A DNA stretch of 64,000 nt from a virus: IMG/VR virus record IMGVR_UViG_3300040770_000152, positions 1-64,000 of that record. One strand, written 5' to 3'. Each line of letters opens with the position of its first letter. Positions within the stretch are counted from its first letter, which is position 1. The translations under genes and the position numbers were made by a program. The notes under the pieces are model-generated. The model ran no database searches. It saw nothing but the letters and a program-made list of their open reading frames with translations, and was not told the DNA's origin. This document shows, piece by piece, positions 43,150 to 51,232 of this stretch.

Positions 43150-43157
43150 TATATTTG
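43150..43157 (+). promoter_or_regulatory. Candidate promoter, TATATTTG box
   Basis: TATATTTG matches TAnnTTTG, with a TTG 15 nt upstream at 43132-43134 inside the end of the protease gene. A start near 43164 would give an 80-nt leader for the AK-repeat gene. Confidence 0.5.
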
Positions 43158-43243
43158 GGTCTCTAAAGGTATTAGTCTTGTTCCAGCCGATAACGGACTT
43201 TTATTTGTCAATTCAATACACGGCAAAGAAAAAATCAAACATT

Positions 43244-43393
43244 ATGAAAAATGTACATTTTTTAACAACTGGAGCAGGTGCAGCTAAAGCACCCGCTAAA
43301 AAAACACCAGGTAAAAAAGCACCAGCTAAAAAAGCACCTGCTAAAAAAGCACCTGCTAAAGCACCTGCTAAAAAAACTAGAGTTAGAAAGTAA
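43244..43393 (+). CDS. Lys/Ala/Pro-repeat basic protein (histone-H1-like)
   Basis: The ATG at 43244 is preferred over an upstream TTG because it follows a good A-rich leader. The 49-residue product begins MKNVHFLTTGAGAAK and continues with units of A-K-K-A-P, ending TRVRK. This is like the C-terminal tails of bacterial H1-like and phage AKP-rich DNA-binding proteins. It probably condenses or neutralises DNA and could be packaged. It is encoded by 15-nt repeats and stands alone between a promoter and a terminator. Confidence 0.72.
   Translation: MKNVHFLTTGAGAAKAPAKKTPGKKAPAKKAPAKKAPAKAPAKKTRVRK
43283..43377 (+). repeat. Tandem 15-nt repeat (gctaaaaaagcacct units)
   Basis: About six imperfect copies of GCTAAAAAAGCACCT encode the A-K-K-A-P units. 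Slight unit changes (one lacks a lysine pair) point to repeat expansion and contraction by slippage. Confidence 0.8.
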
Positions 43394-43417
43394 TTTCTGC
43401 TCTATGGAACAAAGTAA

Positions 43418-43447
43418 AAAGGAACTCTTCATTGGGTTCCTTTTTTT
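43418..43447 (+). terminator. Terminator after the AK-repeat gene
   Basis: A perfect 7-bp stem AAGGAAC/GTTCCTT with a 10-nt loop is followed by a T tract. It lies directly upstream of a promoter box. Confidence 0.8.
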
Positions 43448-43458
43448 AGTTATATTTG
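43432..43458 (+). promoter_or_regulatory. Promoter TTG-N16-TATATTTG for the queC operon
   Basis: TTG at 43432-43434 and TATATTTG at 43451-43458 overlap the terminator tail and precede queC by 18 nt. The spacing is 3-4 nt shorter than usual, but the -7 box is exact. It would start the 7-deazaguanine gene block. Confidence 0.55.
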
Positions 43459-43476
43459 TAAAATAAACCAGTTACT

Positions 43477-44157
43477 ATGGATTCGATTCTACTATTTTCG
43501 GCGGGTAAGGAAAGTCTATACCAGTTACACCATAAACAAAAAGTGATAGGCAAACTTATTATGTTTGACTACGGACAACTTTCTTTTCCAGCAGAGTTTA
43601 CCTCACTTAGGTATTATGCTAAACTTTACGATAAACCGTATCAGGTAATCAAACTAGACTTCTTTATTTTACCACCAGCAATAAAAGATGGTATTGACTG
43701 CAATCCTTACGTAGCGCAAAGAAATTTAGTTTTTTGTAGTATTGCGCTATCTCTTGCAGAAGTAGGCGGTTATAAGAAAGTATTTTTAGGAGCCGTAGCT
43801 GATGCAGTAGATTTCGATGGTTCTCCAAGATTTGTAGATGATATGAATTACCTACTAGCTAGTAGTAGTGTAAAAGTCGAAAGTTTTTCTCGTAGGTATA
43901 CTACAGGACAGATACTTGCTTCCCTAGTAAAAAATAAAGTAGACATATCCCACCTTTGGAGTTGCGATAATCCCAGAGATGCACCTACATTTTGTGGATC
44001 TTGTGCTAAGTGTACTAGTGCTTTAAGAAACCTCAGAGACCATTATTCCAATAATAAGTTAGTTAGAAAATTCTACGACCAGAAATATAAAAATTCGGAC
44101 ATCCTAAATGTTTTAAGTTATGAGTTTGGACAGGAGCAAAAAATATGCGAGCGATAG
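43477..44157 (+). CDS. queC: 7-cyano-7-deazaguanine (preQ0) synthase QueC
   Basis: Converts 7-carboxy-7-deazaguanine to preQ0 with ATP and ammonia. The 226-residue protein has the PP-loop SAGKES at 8-13, the NPYVAQRNLVFCSIALSLAE region near 76-95, and four zinc cysteines at Cys163, 173, 176 and 179 (FCGSCAKC). The loop departs from the common SGGxDS but keeps the Ser, Gly and terminal Ser. Overlaps dpdA by 38 nt, supporting joint function. Confidence 0.88.
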   Translation: MDSILLFSAGKESLYQLHHKQKVIGKLIMFDYGQLSFPAEFTSLRYYAKLYDKPYQVIKLDFFILPPAIKDGIDCNPYVAQRNLVFCSIALSLAEVGGYKKVFLGAVADAVDFDGSPRFVDDMNYLLASSSVKVESFSRRYTTGQILASLVKNKVDISHLWSCDNPRDAPTFCGSCAKCTSALRNLRDHYSNNKLVRKFYDQKYKNSDILNVLSYEFGQEQKICER

Positions 44158-45076
44158 TAATAAGGATAAGGCAGTAATGTTTTTTTCCGCTTCCTCTTAC
44201 AAGGATGCTCTAGCAGTACTAGATTCAGGTATAAATGATATTCTTACTTCCTACCACTATATAATGAAGCGTGAAAAAGGTTTCACTGAAGACGTAATGC
44301 CCCGTATAAAAGCTAACGGAGGTTTATTTATGACAGATAGTGGTGCGTTTACTTTCTTTGCTAAACCTACTCCTGAGATGTACACCGAAGAATACTGGGA
44401 ACCCTATATTGAAGAGTACGTTAAGTTTCTACGAGATAACGCTCACCAAATTTATTGTGCGGCTAACATGGATATTGATATTTTTGTAGGTCAAGAAATT
44501 GTAGATCGCTGGAACAAAAAGTATTTTGAACCTTTAAAAGGTATTGTTCAGATAGTTTACATTGTGCATGGTAATAAAGCTATACGTAGAGATGATGAAT
44601 ATGGAATAAAACGCTTTAAAGAATACGCAGCTAAATATGAATACTTAGGTATGGGTTCTTCTATGTTTAAGAAAAACTCTCGTTCAGACAACCGTTACTA
44701 CGCCCTTGCTAGGTTGCTTAAAGTTAGGCTACATGGTTTTGGTTGGACTTCTATTCCCTCTTTAAAAGAGTTTCCTTTCTTTAGTGTGGATTCAACTACT
44801 TGGCTTGGGGGTGTTCGTTATGGAACTACCTATACCTATGATGGTGCTAACGATAGAGTACTGGACCACAAGAAAAAATTTAGACGTAAGGGTATGAAAT
44901 CCTTATGTAAAGATTTAGGAATAAATCACGAAAACTTGTTATTAGAGAAGAGGGATGAAATAAATGCACTAAATTTGTATGGATGGAAAGGTTTTAGGTT
45001 TGAGTTTCTTAAGGCCGCCAATACTAAATTAAAGTATAACCCAGCACGTAGTTACGCTAAATACCTAGAAAAATGA
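44120..45076 (+). CDS. dpdA: DpdA-like DNA guanine transglycosylase
   Basis: Member of the TGT superfamily; DpdA proteins exchange guanine in DNA for preQ0. The 318-residue protein has MTDSGAFTFF at 71-80 with the catalytic-type Asp73. The YVKFL region, MDIDIFVG, VYIVHGN, MGSSMF and a W-rich FGWTSIPSLK..DSTTW end also fit the TGT barrel. It starts within queC. A DNA rather than tRNA target is inferred from the phage context and the presence of the whole preQ0 pathway. Confidence 0.85.
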   Translation: MSLDRSKKYASDSNKDKAVMFFSASSYKDALAVLDSGINDILTSYHYIMKREKGFTEDVMPRIKANGGLFMTDSGAFTFFAKPTPEMYTEEYWEPYIEEYVKFLRDNAHQIYCAANMDIDIFVGQEIVDRWNKKYFEPLKGIVQIVYIVHGNKAIRRDDEYGIKRFKEYAAKYEYLGMGSSMFKKNSRSDNRYYALARLLKVRLHGFGWTSIPSLKEFPFFSVDSTTWLGGVRYGTTYTYDGANDRVLDHKKKFRRKGMKSLCKDLGINHENLLLEKRDEINALNLYGWKGFRFEFLKAANTKLKYNPARSYAKYLEK

Positions 45077-45378
45077 GAAGTACTGTAAAACAACATAAGA
45101 GAAAAGTCAAGAACAAAGTAGTAACCGTTACTAGGCACGCTAGAGGTAAGTACGGTAAAAAACCTAAGAATGATAAATACCCACCTAGAGATAACGCTAG
45201 TGTTGACCTTGCCACATTGCAGGCACACTATAAAAAGTATCAAGAGGAATTTACTAAGCTACTCAATGGACAATTAACTTCTAGTGACCAACATAAAAGT
45301 TTTATTGCCCGTAGACTAAGAGCAGCCGCTAGAGCAATAAAGTTAAAACAAAAGAGAAACAAAAATTCGGATAACTAA
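45073..45378 (+). CDS. Unknown very basic protein, 101 aa
   Basis: ATGA-coupled to dpdA. Nearly a third of the 101 residues are Lys or Arg (KQHKRKVKNKVV.., RRLRAAARAIKLKQKRNKN), with a central helix. The charge suggests DNA binding. As a partner of the DNA transglycosylase it might guide it to DNA, but this is speculation. Confidence 0.66.
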   Translation: MRSTVKQHKRKVKNKVVTVTRHARGKYGKKPKNDKYPPRDNASVDLATLQAHYKKYQEEFTKLLNGQLTSSDQHKSFIARRLRAAARAIKLKQKRNKNSDN

Positions 45379-45394
45379 TTAGAAACACTTTATT

Positions 45395-45988
45395 ATGCTA
45401 ACACTACCAAAATTTATTAAGCGCACAAAAAATTCTTACCACACTATTAAGCCTTACGTAGCTGAGGTTATTTTCACACCCGATGAATGTAAAATATTAG
45501 TCGAAGCAATTACTTCCAGTCAAGTAGGTAATAGGGAATTTATACCAGGTAAAGAGGGAAAAGATTCTAGTCGTTACGATTTAGATAGTACCAAGTATGC
45601 TTGGGTATACGCTCGTATTTATGAATTTATGTTGAAAGCCAACAAAGAGAATTTTGGTTTAGATCCTAATTTTTGTTTGTCAGAGCCAGTATACCTTAAT
45701 GAGTATAAGGGTAAGGAGTACTGCGGTTGGCATACAGATGGTTTTATATCTGATGGTGAAAAATACCTTTACAGAAAACTTACTTGCGTAATTCAGATGA
45801 GTGAACCTAAGGATTACACTGGAGGAGATTTTGAATTGTTTTCTTACCATGCAATACACGAAGATATTAGACCTATTGGTACTGCCTACATTATACCGGC
45901 TTTCGAGTGGCACAGAGTTACCCCTATTGAAAGTGGTACTAGAAGAAGTTTAATAATGTTTCTTGAAGGAACAGAACGCTTAAAATAA
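45395..45988 (+). CDS. 2-oxoglutarate/Fe(II) oxygenase (PKHD-type)
   Basis: A 197-residue dioxygenase with the facial triad His113-x-Asp115 (GWHTDG) and His173, and Arg183 in GTRRSL for 2-oxoglutarate. The YTGGDFELF and IIPAFEWHRVTPI strands fit the PKHD-type prolyl-hydroxylase fold. Substrate unknown. Being between dpdA and queE makes a modified base or an associated protein attractive targets. It is a candidate for further oxidation of a DNA base. Confidence 0.78.
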   Translation: MLTLPKFIKRTKNSYHTIKPYVAEVIFTPDECKILVEAITSSQVGNREFIPGKEGKDSSRYDLDSTKYAWVYARIYEFMLKANKENFGLDPNFCLSEPVYLNEYKGKEYCGWHTDGFISDGEKYLYRKLTCVIQMSEPKDYTGGDFELFSYHAIHEDIRPIGTAYIIPAFEWHRVTPIESGTRRSLIMFLEGTERLK

Positions 45989-46827
45989 TGCCTAGAAAAA
46001 GTAAACGTTTAGAAGAAGCAATAGTATCTGTAGAGGAAGTATCTCCAGAATTACTAGATAAAACACCTAAAAAAGAAGTCTCCCTTATACTTAAGGAAGG
46101 GGAGTTTATGCATGACCTAGTTGGTGAGATAACAGAAGTTGAGGACTTACGTAATGTTGTCTGTCCTTTCTACAAAAACGGTAGAGCTGTTAAATGTATA
46201 GGCTGTAAAAAAGAAGATGATATTGTAGAAGGTTGCAAGGAGGAACTAATAGCCGGTTTATTACGTAGACCTACTTACGGACTTTCGGGAGCCTTTTATG
46301 ATACTGCATTTGATTTGCCCATAGTGTTACCTAGGGTAGCAAAAGTTTCTGTATTAGACACAGTAGCAATGGGATTGATTTGTAATACTTGTCACGTTTC
46401 AGACAATTGCCCACTTTATGTAGAGAATCATGAGTGTGGTATTGACTGGAAAGAGGGAGTAGACACCACAGACACAAAAGCTGTCTTAGGCCACATGATT
46501 GACTTACAGATGCAGCGCGTTACTCGTGCTAGAAATATGGAGTTAATCGATGGTGGTATGCCTGACCAAACCACTTCGGGAGAAATGGATCGCCTTACGG
46601 GTCTTATAGGTATGAAAGACAACTTGGATGCTGACCGATTTTCTGTTCGTATTGATGCCAGTAGTAAGAGTGGTAGCGAAGGCGGCGGAATACTCGCTAA
46701 ACTTTTCGGAGGTGGAGGTAGTGGTAGTAATACCGAGAATCTCCCTGAGTTAGAAGCTAAAACAATTGATTTTGAAGAACTGGAAGTAAAACCCGCTACC
46801 AAAGATAAAAGAAAAAAAGATGAATAA
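45988..46827 (+). CDS. Cys-rich unknown protein, 279 aa
   Basis: A charged N-terminus is followed by a metal-binding-looking region. Cysteines lie near 59 (VVCPF), 70-73 (CIGC) and 82, then CNTCHVSDNCPLY..HECG near 132-150. Eight or more cysteines could hold zinc or an iron-sulfur cluster. The last 70 residues are Gly/Ser-rich and acidic, so probably disordered. It overlaps queE by 8 nt and the oxygenase by one base. No family recognised. Confidence 0.66.
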   Translation: MPRKSKRLEEAIVSVEEVSPELLDKTPKKEVSLILKEGEFMHDLVGEITEVEDLRNVVCPFYKNGRAVKCIGCKKEDDIVEGCKEELIAGLLRRPTYGLSGAFYDTAFDLPIVLPRVAKVSVLDTVAMGLICNTCHVSDNCPLYVENHECGIDWKEGVDTTDTKAVLGHMIDLQMQRVTRARNMELIDGGMPDQTTSGEMDRLTGLIGMKDNLDADRFSVRIDASSKSGSEGGGILAKLFGGGGSGSNTENLPELEAKTIDFEELEVKPATKDKRKKDE

Positions 46828-47560
46828 GTTAAGACTAAACACTATCTACATTACCTATCAAGGTGAGGTAAACCATTTCGGAATCGGTACTCCCGTAATC
46901 TTTTTACGTTTACAAGGATGTCCTATTCGTTGCTACAAAGATACTATGGGTGTTCTTTGTGACACTCCAGAGGCTTTAGAAAAAGGTACTAGCAACTCTC
47001 TTGAGGTTACTGAAATAGTAAACCGATTAAAAGACGTTAAGAAGTACACAGGAATTAATCTTATCTGTTTAAGTGGTGGAGACCCTCTTTGGCAGAATAA
47101 GGAATCACTACATGATTTGTTTCAGCAGTTAGAGGCGAATAAATTTAATGTGAGTGTTGAGACTTCGGGAGTAATATCTATAAAACCTTACAGTAAGTAC
47201 AAGAATGTTTTTTGGGTAGTTGACTATAAATTATTGTCTGCAGGTGTAAAGACAGATTTCCATAAAGATAACTACGCTACCCCTGAGGGAACTATTATAA
47301 AATTCGTTGTTTATGACGAGGCTGATTTAGCTGAGGCTATACACATATATAGACTGGGTGTGTTTAGTTTAAATACTAAATTTACTTTTGGTTTATATTG
47401 GGGAACTACAAAAATCACTTACTCCGAATTAACGGGTCGCCTTGTACGGGAGAATATGTTAGGCCTAGTAGGGGTAAATTTCCAAGTACATAAAATGGCT
47501 GAGTTTTATGACCAAAACAGTGTAGCTGCCCATGAAACAGTAGTTAGAGCTAAAATTTAG
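46820..47560 (+). CDS. queE: 7-carboxy-7-deazaguanine synthase QueE
   Basis: Radical-SAM enzyme turning 6-carboxytetrahydropterin into 7-carboxy-7-deazaguanine. The 246-residue protein has TYQGEVNHFGIGTPVIFLRLQGC before the cluster motif, and a LSGGDPLW segment near 89-96 and VETSG near 113-117 as expected. Cluster cysteines are Cys34, Cys38 and Cys47 (CPIRC.......LCDT). The gap to the third Cys is longer than the classical CxxxCxxC, an insertion of about six residues. QueC, QueD and FolE are all present. Confidence 0.86.
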   Translation: MNKLRLNTIYITYQGEVNHFGIGTPVIFLRLQGCPIRCYKDTMGVLCDTPEALEKGTSNSLEVTEIVNRLKDVKKYTGINLICLSGGDPLWQNKESLHDLFQQLEANKFNVSVETSGVISIKPYSKYKNVFWVVDYKLLSAGVKTDFHKDNYATPEGTIIKFVVYDEADLAEAIHIYRLGVFSLNTKFTFGLYWGTTKITYSELTGRLVRENMLGLVGVNFQVHKMAEFYDQNSVAAHETVVRAKI

Positions 47561-47633
47561 TTTCAGAATATTTAATTTGATTATTAATTTAGGTTTGTGT
47601 ATAATTACATATTCCAATAAAAACAAGTAGCCC

Positions 47634-48068
47634 ATGTTTACGGAATCCACTATCATTAAAGATTACCATTTTTATACTGCTCACAGGAACGAAAACTTAC
47701 GAGATAAATGTCGTAATATCCACGGACACACGTACTATCTAAAAATAGGTTTACGCTTTTTAACCTCTGAATTTAATGTAGAATCAGGTATTTACTTAAA
47801 CTTTAATGATGTGGATGCCCACATGGAACCTTTAGTTAAATCTTTAGATCATGCAACACTAGTATCTAAAAAAGATTCCCTACTTGTAGAGTGTGTTAGT
47901 CAATACCCAGATATTTTTGGCAAAATAGTTTTAATGCCCGAAGCTACTTCTGTGGAGAACTTAACACAATTTATTGCTAATTTAATACGTACAACACCGC
48001 TAGGTAAGAACCTAGCTTTTATATCAATTAAAGAAACAACCACATCGGAAGTAGTTCTTAACTTCTAA
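47634..48068 (+). CDS. queD: 6-carboxytetrahydropterin synthase QueD
   Basis: Converts dihydroneopterin triphosphate to 6-carboxytetrahydropterin. The 144-residue protein has YTAHR with His17, CRNIHGH with Cys26, His30 and His32, the FNDVD...LDHATL region, and PEATSVENLTQF near 98-110. These are the zinc and catalytic residues of the family. The 73-nt gap upstream holds a TAGGTTTG box (47590-47597) that may be a promoter, without a good upstream element. Confidence 0.92.
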   Translation: MFTESTIIKDYHFYTAHRNENLRDKCRNIHGHTYYLKIGLRFLTSEFNVESGIYLNFNDVDAHMEPLVKSLDHATLVSKKDSLLVECVSQYPDIFGKIVLMPEATSVENLTQFIANLIRTTPLGKNLAFISIKETTTSEVVLNF

Positions 48069-48083
48069 AAACAACAAATTTTT

Positions 48084-48950
48084 ATGGAAAGTAAACCTAA
48101 TTTAGCTATCGGGGAAGTAGTCTTGTTCCCTATTGAAGATGGTTCCTATTTAAGAGGAACTATATTATCATTCTTGCGTTCAGATAAAAAAGCTCGCATA
48201 GAAGAAGAAATTACAGGAGATATATACAAGTGTCCTACTGTTTCCTTAGACAAGATAGTTAGTAATGATGTCAACTGGAGATTTAAGTATTATGAAGATT
48301 TAGCCACACTCACAATTTTTAAAGAGCTTAAAAGTATTTTCGTTGCTGGAGAGGGAGGTCTTGGTAAGTCCTACATAATACAACAAATTTTAGAGAGTGA
48401 GGAGTTTCGTGAAGATAGAGATTACGTGTACGTTAAAGGTCATGTGTCTGCTTACGCTTTATTTCAGTTATTACAAGATCACCCGAGCAAACCTTTCATA
48501 TTTGATGATTGCGATGGGATATTAAAAGATCCTATAGCTTTAAATATTCTTAAAGGTGTTATTGATAGTTACAGTGTACGTAAAGTTAAATGGCTTACTA
48601 ACTCGGGAGTTGCTTCTAGGGTAAGTAGAACCTTTGAGTTTACAGGATCAATAATATTCCTATCTAATTTAAACGTTGAGAATGTACCGCAACCTATAGT
48701 TTCTAGAACTACTATGGTAGATGTTTCTATGACTAGTAAAGAGAAGATGGAACGTATGCGCCACATTGTAAAGCACATGCCAGAGATGGAAGCCATTAGT
48801 TTAGTTGACAGAGAAAAACTCCTCGATATTCTAGACAGTTATAAAATGATTGTAAAAGATTTCAACTTGCGTAGTTTAGTAAAAGCGGCAAATATGTTTA
48901 ATAAAACAGGCGACTGGTCTTACGTTAAAGCAAGTATTTTAGCCTCGTAA
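48084..48950 (+). CDS. AAA+-type ATPase of unknown role
   Basis: A 288-residue protein with an N-terminal beta-barrel-like domain (1-70: LAIGEVVLFPIEDGSYLRGTI), then Walker A GEGGLGKS at 89-96, Walker B FIFDDCD near 138-144, a sensor IIFLSN near 192-197, and a helical lid. The N-terminal module resembles the SH3-like barrels of DNA-associated factors. It is the last gene of the que block. A role in DNA repair, replication or packaging is possible. Confidence 0.72.
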   Translation: MESKPNLAIGEVVLFPIEDGSYLRGTILSFLRSDKKARIEEEITGDIYKCPTVSLDKIVSNDVNWRFKYYEDLATLTIFKELKSIFVAGEGGLGKSYIIQQILESEEFREDRDYVYVKGHVSAYALFQLLQDHPSKPFIFDDCDGILKDPIALNILKGVIDSYSVRKVKWLTNSGVASRVSRTFEFTGSIIFLSNLNVENVPQPIVSRTTMVDVSMTSKEKMERMRHIVKHMPEMEAISLVDREKLLDILDSYKMIVKDFNLRSLVKAANMFNKTGDWSYVKASILAS

Positions 48951-48961
48951 AAGTAATAACC

Positions 48962-49237
48962 ATGGGAATAATAGTAAAGGGCAGTATAAATTTTGTAGTT
49001 GAGATTCAAGGTAATGACTTACACTTATACAAAGAAGTAATTCAGTTACTCGCTAGACGCGAACCAGTAGCTATGGAAGACCTAGAAATCCTATTCGGTT
49101 TATCAGGTATGGTTATTACTAGTAGTACAAAACGTGAACAACAAGAAATAGCTACGCACGCTAATTACAAAAATCTAGATAGCACATTTAATAGAGTAGT
49201 TTACTTAAATATGGACTGCTCAGAACCTACTAAATAA
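48962..49237 (+). CDS. Unknown protein, 91 aa (paralogue of the next gene)
   Basis: A 91-residue protein. Residues 20-50 (HLYKEVIQLLARREPVAMEDLEILFGLSG in part) align with the same region of the following gene, indicating a tandem duplication. Strand, helix, strand layout. Function unknown. Confidence 0.68.
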   Translation: MGIIVKGSINFVVEIQGNDLHLYKEVIQLLARREPVAMEDLEILFGLSGMVITSSTKREQQEIATHANYKNLDSTFNRVVYLNMDCSEPTK

Positions 49238-49243
49238 AGTTAT

Positions 49244-49492
49244 ATGCGTACTATAATTAGGTTACAGTTAGATCTAGAAGCCGACCTAACCCCACATTTA
49301 CAGGAAGTTTTACAAAACTTTGTGCATAGAAAGCACATACATTTTGAGGAATTAGATTTTCTTGTTGGGCTGTCCAGAAGAGTTTGTCTTTTAAAAGAAG
49401 CCAACTTCTCCCATTCCGCAGTTGCCTTAGATCCCTACGCTTTACCAATAAAACTTTTGGAAATTAAATGCAGTTTATCAGATGAAAGTTAG
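49244..49492 (+). CDS. Unknown protein, 82 aa (paralogue of the previous gene)
   Basis: Shares the pattern HLQEVLQNFVHR..HFEELDFLVGLSR with its upstream neighbour. It overlaps the next gene by 11 nt. Function unknown. Confidence 0.66.
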   Translation: MRTIIRLQLDLEADLTPHLQEVLQNFVHRKHIHFEELDFLVGLSRRVCLLKEANFSHSAVALDPYALPIKLLEIKCSLSDES

Positions 49493-49835
49493 AGAATTAG
49501 TATACGGTTTACATTCAGATCACGTTGCTTCTGAGCATACCAGTAATGTTAGGTTTATTCACGATTTGGCTGTAATGTTAAATTGGAATTATACACTTGT
49601 TTATAAAATAGGGCAATACCATGTAGCGTTTGTTCCTTCTAGTTGTATGAGACCTATAAGTTACTTAGAGAGTGAATATTGCCTAGGCAGTCTTTATTAT
49701 GGTTCGTACTACCTTTTAACACCTCAGCAGGTAGTCGCACAAAACCTAGGATATAATACAGTAGTATTATCAGATGACTACCTTGGTTATAAACCTATAG
49801 AGGAACAATTAATTTTTTATGCTTTATTCTTATGA
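49482..49835 (+). CDS. Unknown protein, 117 aa
   Basis: Begins inside the previous gene. Rich in Tyr and hydrophobic residues (LNWNYTLVYKIGQYHVAFVP.. LGSLYYGSYYLLTP), suggesting a beta-rich fold. ATGA overlap with the next gene. No motif recognised. Confidence 0.66.
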   Translation: MKVRELVYGLHSDHVASEHTSNVRFIHDLAVMLNWNYTLVYKIGQYHVAFVPSSCMRPISYLESEYCLGSLYYGSYYLLTPQQVVAQNLGYNTVVLSDDYLGYKPIEEQLIFYALFL

Positions 49836-50305
49836 TGCAGATAGTAATAGAAACAACTTGTGTGACAGACAACTTTTTGGATGAGGGTAGTAACTCTTTC
49901 ACCAATAGAAAAAATTTCACTTCGGTAGAAGTAGAAAAAATATTTAAGGAACATAATTTTGGTAGTAATGTAGTACCCTCACTTTATTACATGGCTGACT
50001 TGGGTAACAATCCAAACATATTTACACCTCCAGATGGTAGAGACTACTTCGTGCAGATTCATGAAGTTTCCTTATGCTACATTTTACCTCAAGACTGTTA
50101 CGAAACCGGAAAAGATATTGAAGATTTGTTACTACTTGTAACTAAGGGTTTACGTGACGAGGATAAAGTAGTTGAGTTAATAAACAAAGCTTTTGTAGAA
50201 TTGGATCAACGTATGTTATGGATGACCGACTTACCAAACAAAGAGAAGTTCAAGGAAATACCAGGTTTAGCAGCCATAGTAAATAAACGTTTAAAAAAGA
50301 AATAG
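49832..50305 (+). CDS. Unknown protein, 157 aa
   Basis: A 157-residue mixed protein with an acidic middle (YETGKDIEDLLLLVTKGLRDED) and a basic end (NKRLKKK). No motif recognised. Follows the previous gene by ATGA overlap. Confidence 0.66.
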   Translation: MMQIVIETTCVTDNFLDEGSNSFTNRKNFTSVEVEKIFKEHNFGSNVVPSLYYMADLGNNPNIFTPPDGRDYFVQIHEVSLCYILPQDCYETGKDIEDLLLLVTKGLRDEDKVVELINKAFVELDQRMLWMTDLPNKEKFKEIPGLAAIVNKRLKKK

Positions 50306-50306
50306 T

Positions 50307-50993
50307 ATGAAAAACGTGTTCGTATTACCAACAGATAAACCAAGTAGAGTATATTACAATAATAATGACGAAGAATTACAAGTATGTGAAGTTTATAGAA
50401 AAACTACTTTATTGAAAGAAAACAGAAACATCTACATCACTTCTGATGAAGAAATTAAAAAGGGAGATTGGTTCTATTGTTTTCAAAATAATAATGTGTT
50501 AAAATGTTTTAAAAAAGAAAATTCATTATTGAATGATTATCATACAAGATATGCTAAAATCATACTAACAACAGACCCAGACCTAATCAAAGATAGTGTA
50601 CAAGCTATTGATGATGATTTTTTAGAGTGGTTTGTTAAGAATCCGAGTTGTAAAGAAATAGAAGTAATACCAATAGGTTTTGAAGAAAGAGAAAATTACT
50701 TAACAATCATTCCAAAAGAAGAACCTAAGCAAGGTGTACACAAAGTAAAAGAGCAACTTATTATTCAAAGAGAACCTGACTACTTTAATTATGATGATGG
50801 AAAAAAACTTAATTTTTCCGAACAACAAGAGATAGAAAAGCAGATAGAAAAAACTGAAAAAAGATATAGTGAAGAAGAAGTTTTAGGGCAACTAAACCTT
50901 TTGCACAGTATGAAAAACTCTACTGTAGATACTTTTACAGATGAGAACGACTATATCACAATTAAGTGGTTTGAACAATTTAAAAAGAAATAA
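50307..50993 (+). CDS. Unknown protein of a Flavobacterium-phage type, compositionally distinct
   Basis: 228 residues. The stretch KIILTTDPDLIKDSVQAIDDDFLEWFVKNPSCKEIEV (in part, about 85-120) is one I recognise as recurrent in proteins of Flavobacterium and related phages, of unknown function. Its codons favour ACA for Thr and ATC for Ile, unlike the ACT/ATT-rich neighbours. This points to recent arrival from a different phage or host. Overlaps the next gene by one base. Confidence 0.72.
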   Translation: MKNVFVLPTDKPSRVYYNNNDEELQVCEVYRKTTLLKENRNIYITSDEEIKKGDWFYCFQNNNVLKCFKKENSLLNDYHTRYAKIILTTDPDLIKDSVQAIDDDFLEWFVKNPSCKEIEVIPIGFEERENYLTIIPKEEPKQGVHKVKEQLIIQREPDYFNYDDGKKLNFSEQQEIEKQIEKTEKRYSEEEVLGQLNLLHSMKNSTVDTFTDENDYITIKWFEQFKKK

Positions 50994-51202
50994 TGGCAGC
51001 AGTACCTACAGGAATAAAATATAAGGCCACATTTAAAGCCTACGGAGACCCTAATTACGTTAAGAGTAAAGAGTACGTAATAGTAATACACGATAATTCC
51101 AGTTTTACTATTAGTCTAGAGGATGGTACAGGTAAAAGATACCATGGTTCATTAAAGAATTTCTTTGCTCATTGGGATAAAGTTTCTGAACTAACAGAGT
51201 AA
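50993..51202 (+). CDS. Small unknown protein, 69 aa
   Basis: A 69-residue, beta-rich protein (YKATFKAYGDPNYV.. FTISLEDGTGKRYHG) starting at a TAATG overlap. It looks like a small SH3-like barrel. A terminator follows. Confidence 0.66.
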   Translation: MAAVPTGIKYKATFKAYGDPNYVKSKEYVIVIHDNSSFTISLEDGTGKRYHGSLKNFFAHWDKVSELTE

Positions 51203-51232
51203 GTAATTTTAACCTTTATAAATAATAACATG

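Noticed and set aside
43178-43243. TTG start for the AK-repeat protein
   Set aside because: The extension would occupy the presumed leader. The ATG at 43244 is preceded by an A-rich stretch and gives a clean basic protein.
43278-43466. A Lys/His/Leu-rich frame overlapping the AK-repeat gene
   Set aside because: It is the repeat read in another frame and runs through the terminator and into the queC promoter.
43394-43476. preQ1 riboswitch before queC or folE
   Set aside because: The gap before queC holds a terminator and a promoter with only about 12 nt of leader, and folE starts 3 nt after the helicase gene. No preQ1 aptamer pattern is seen.
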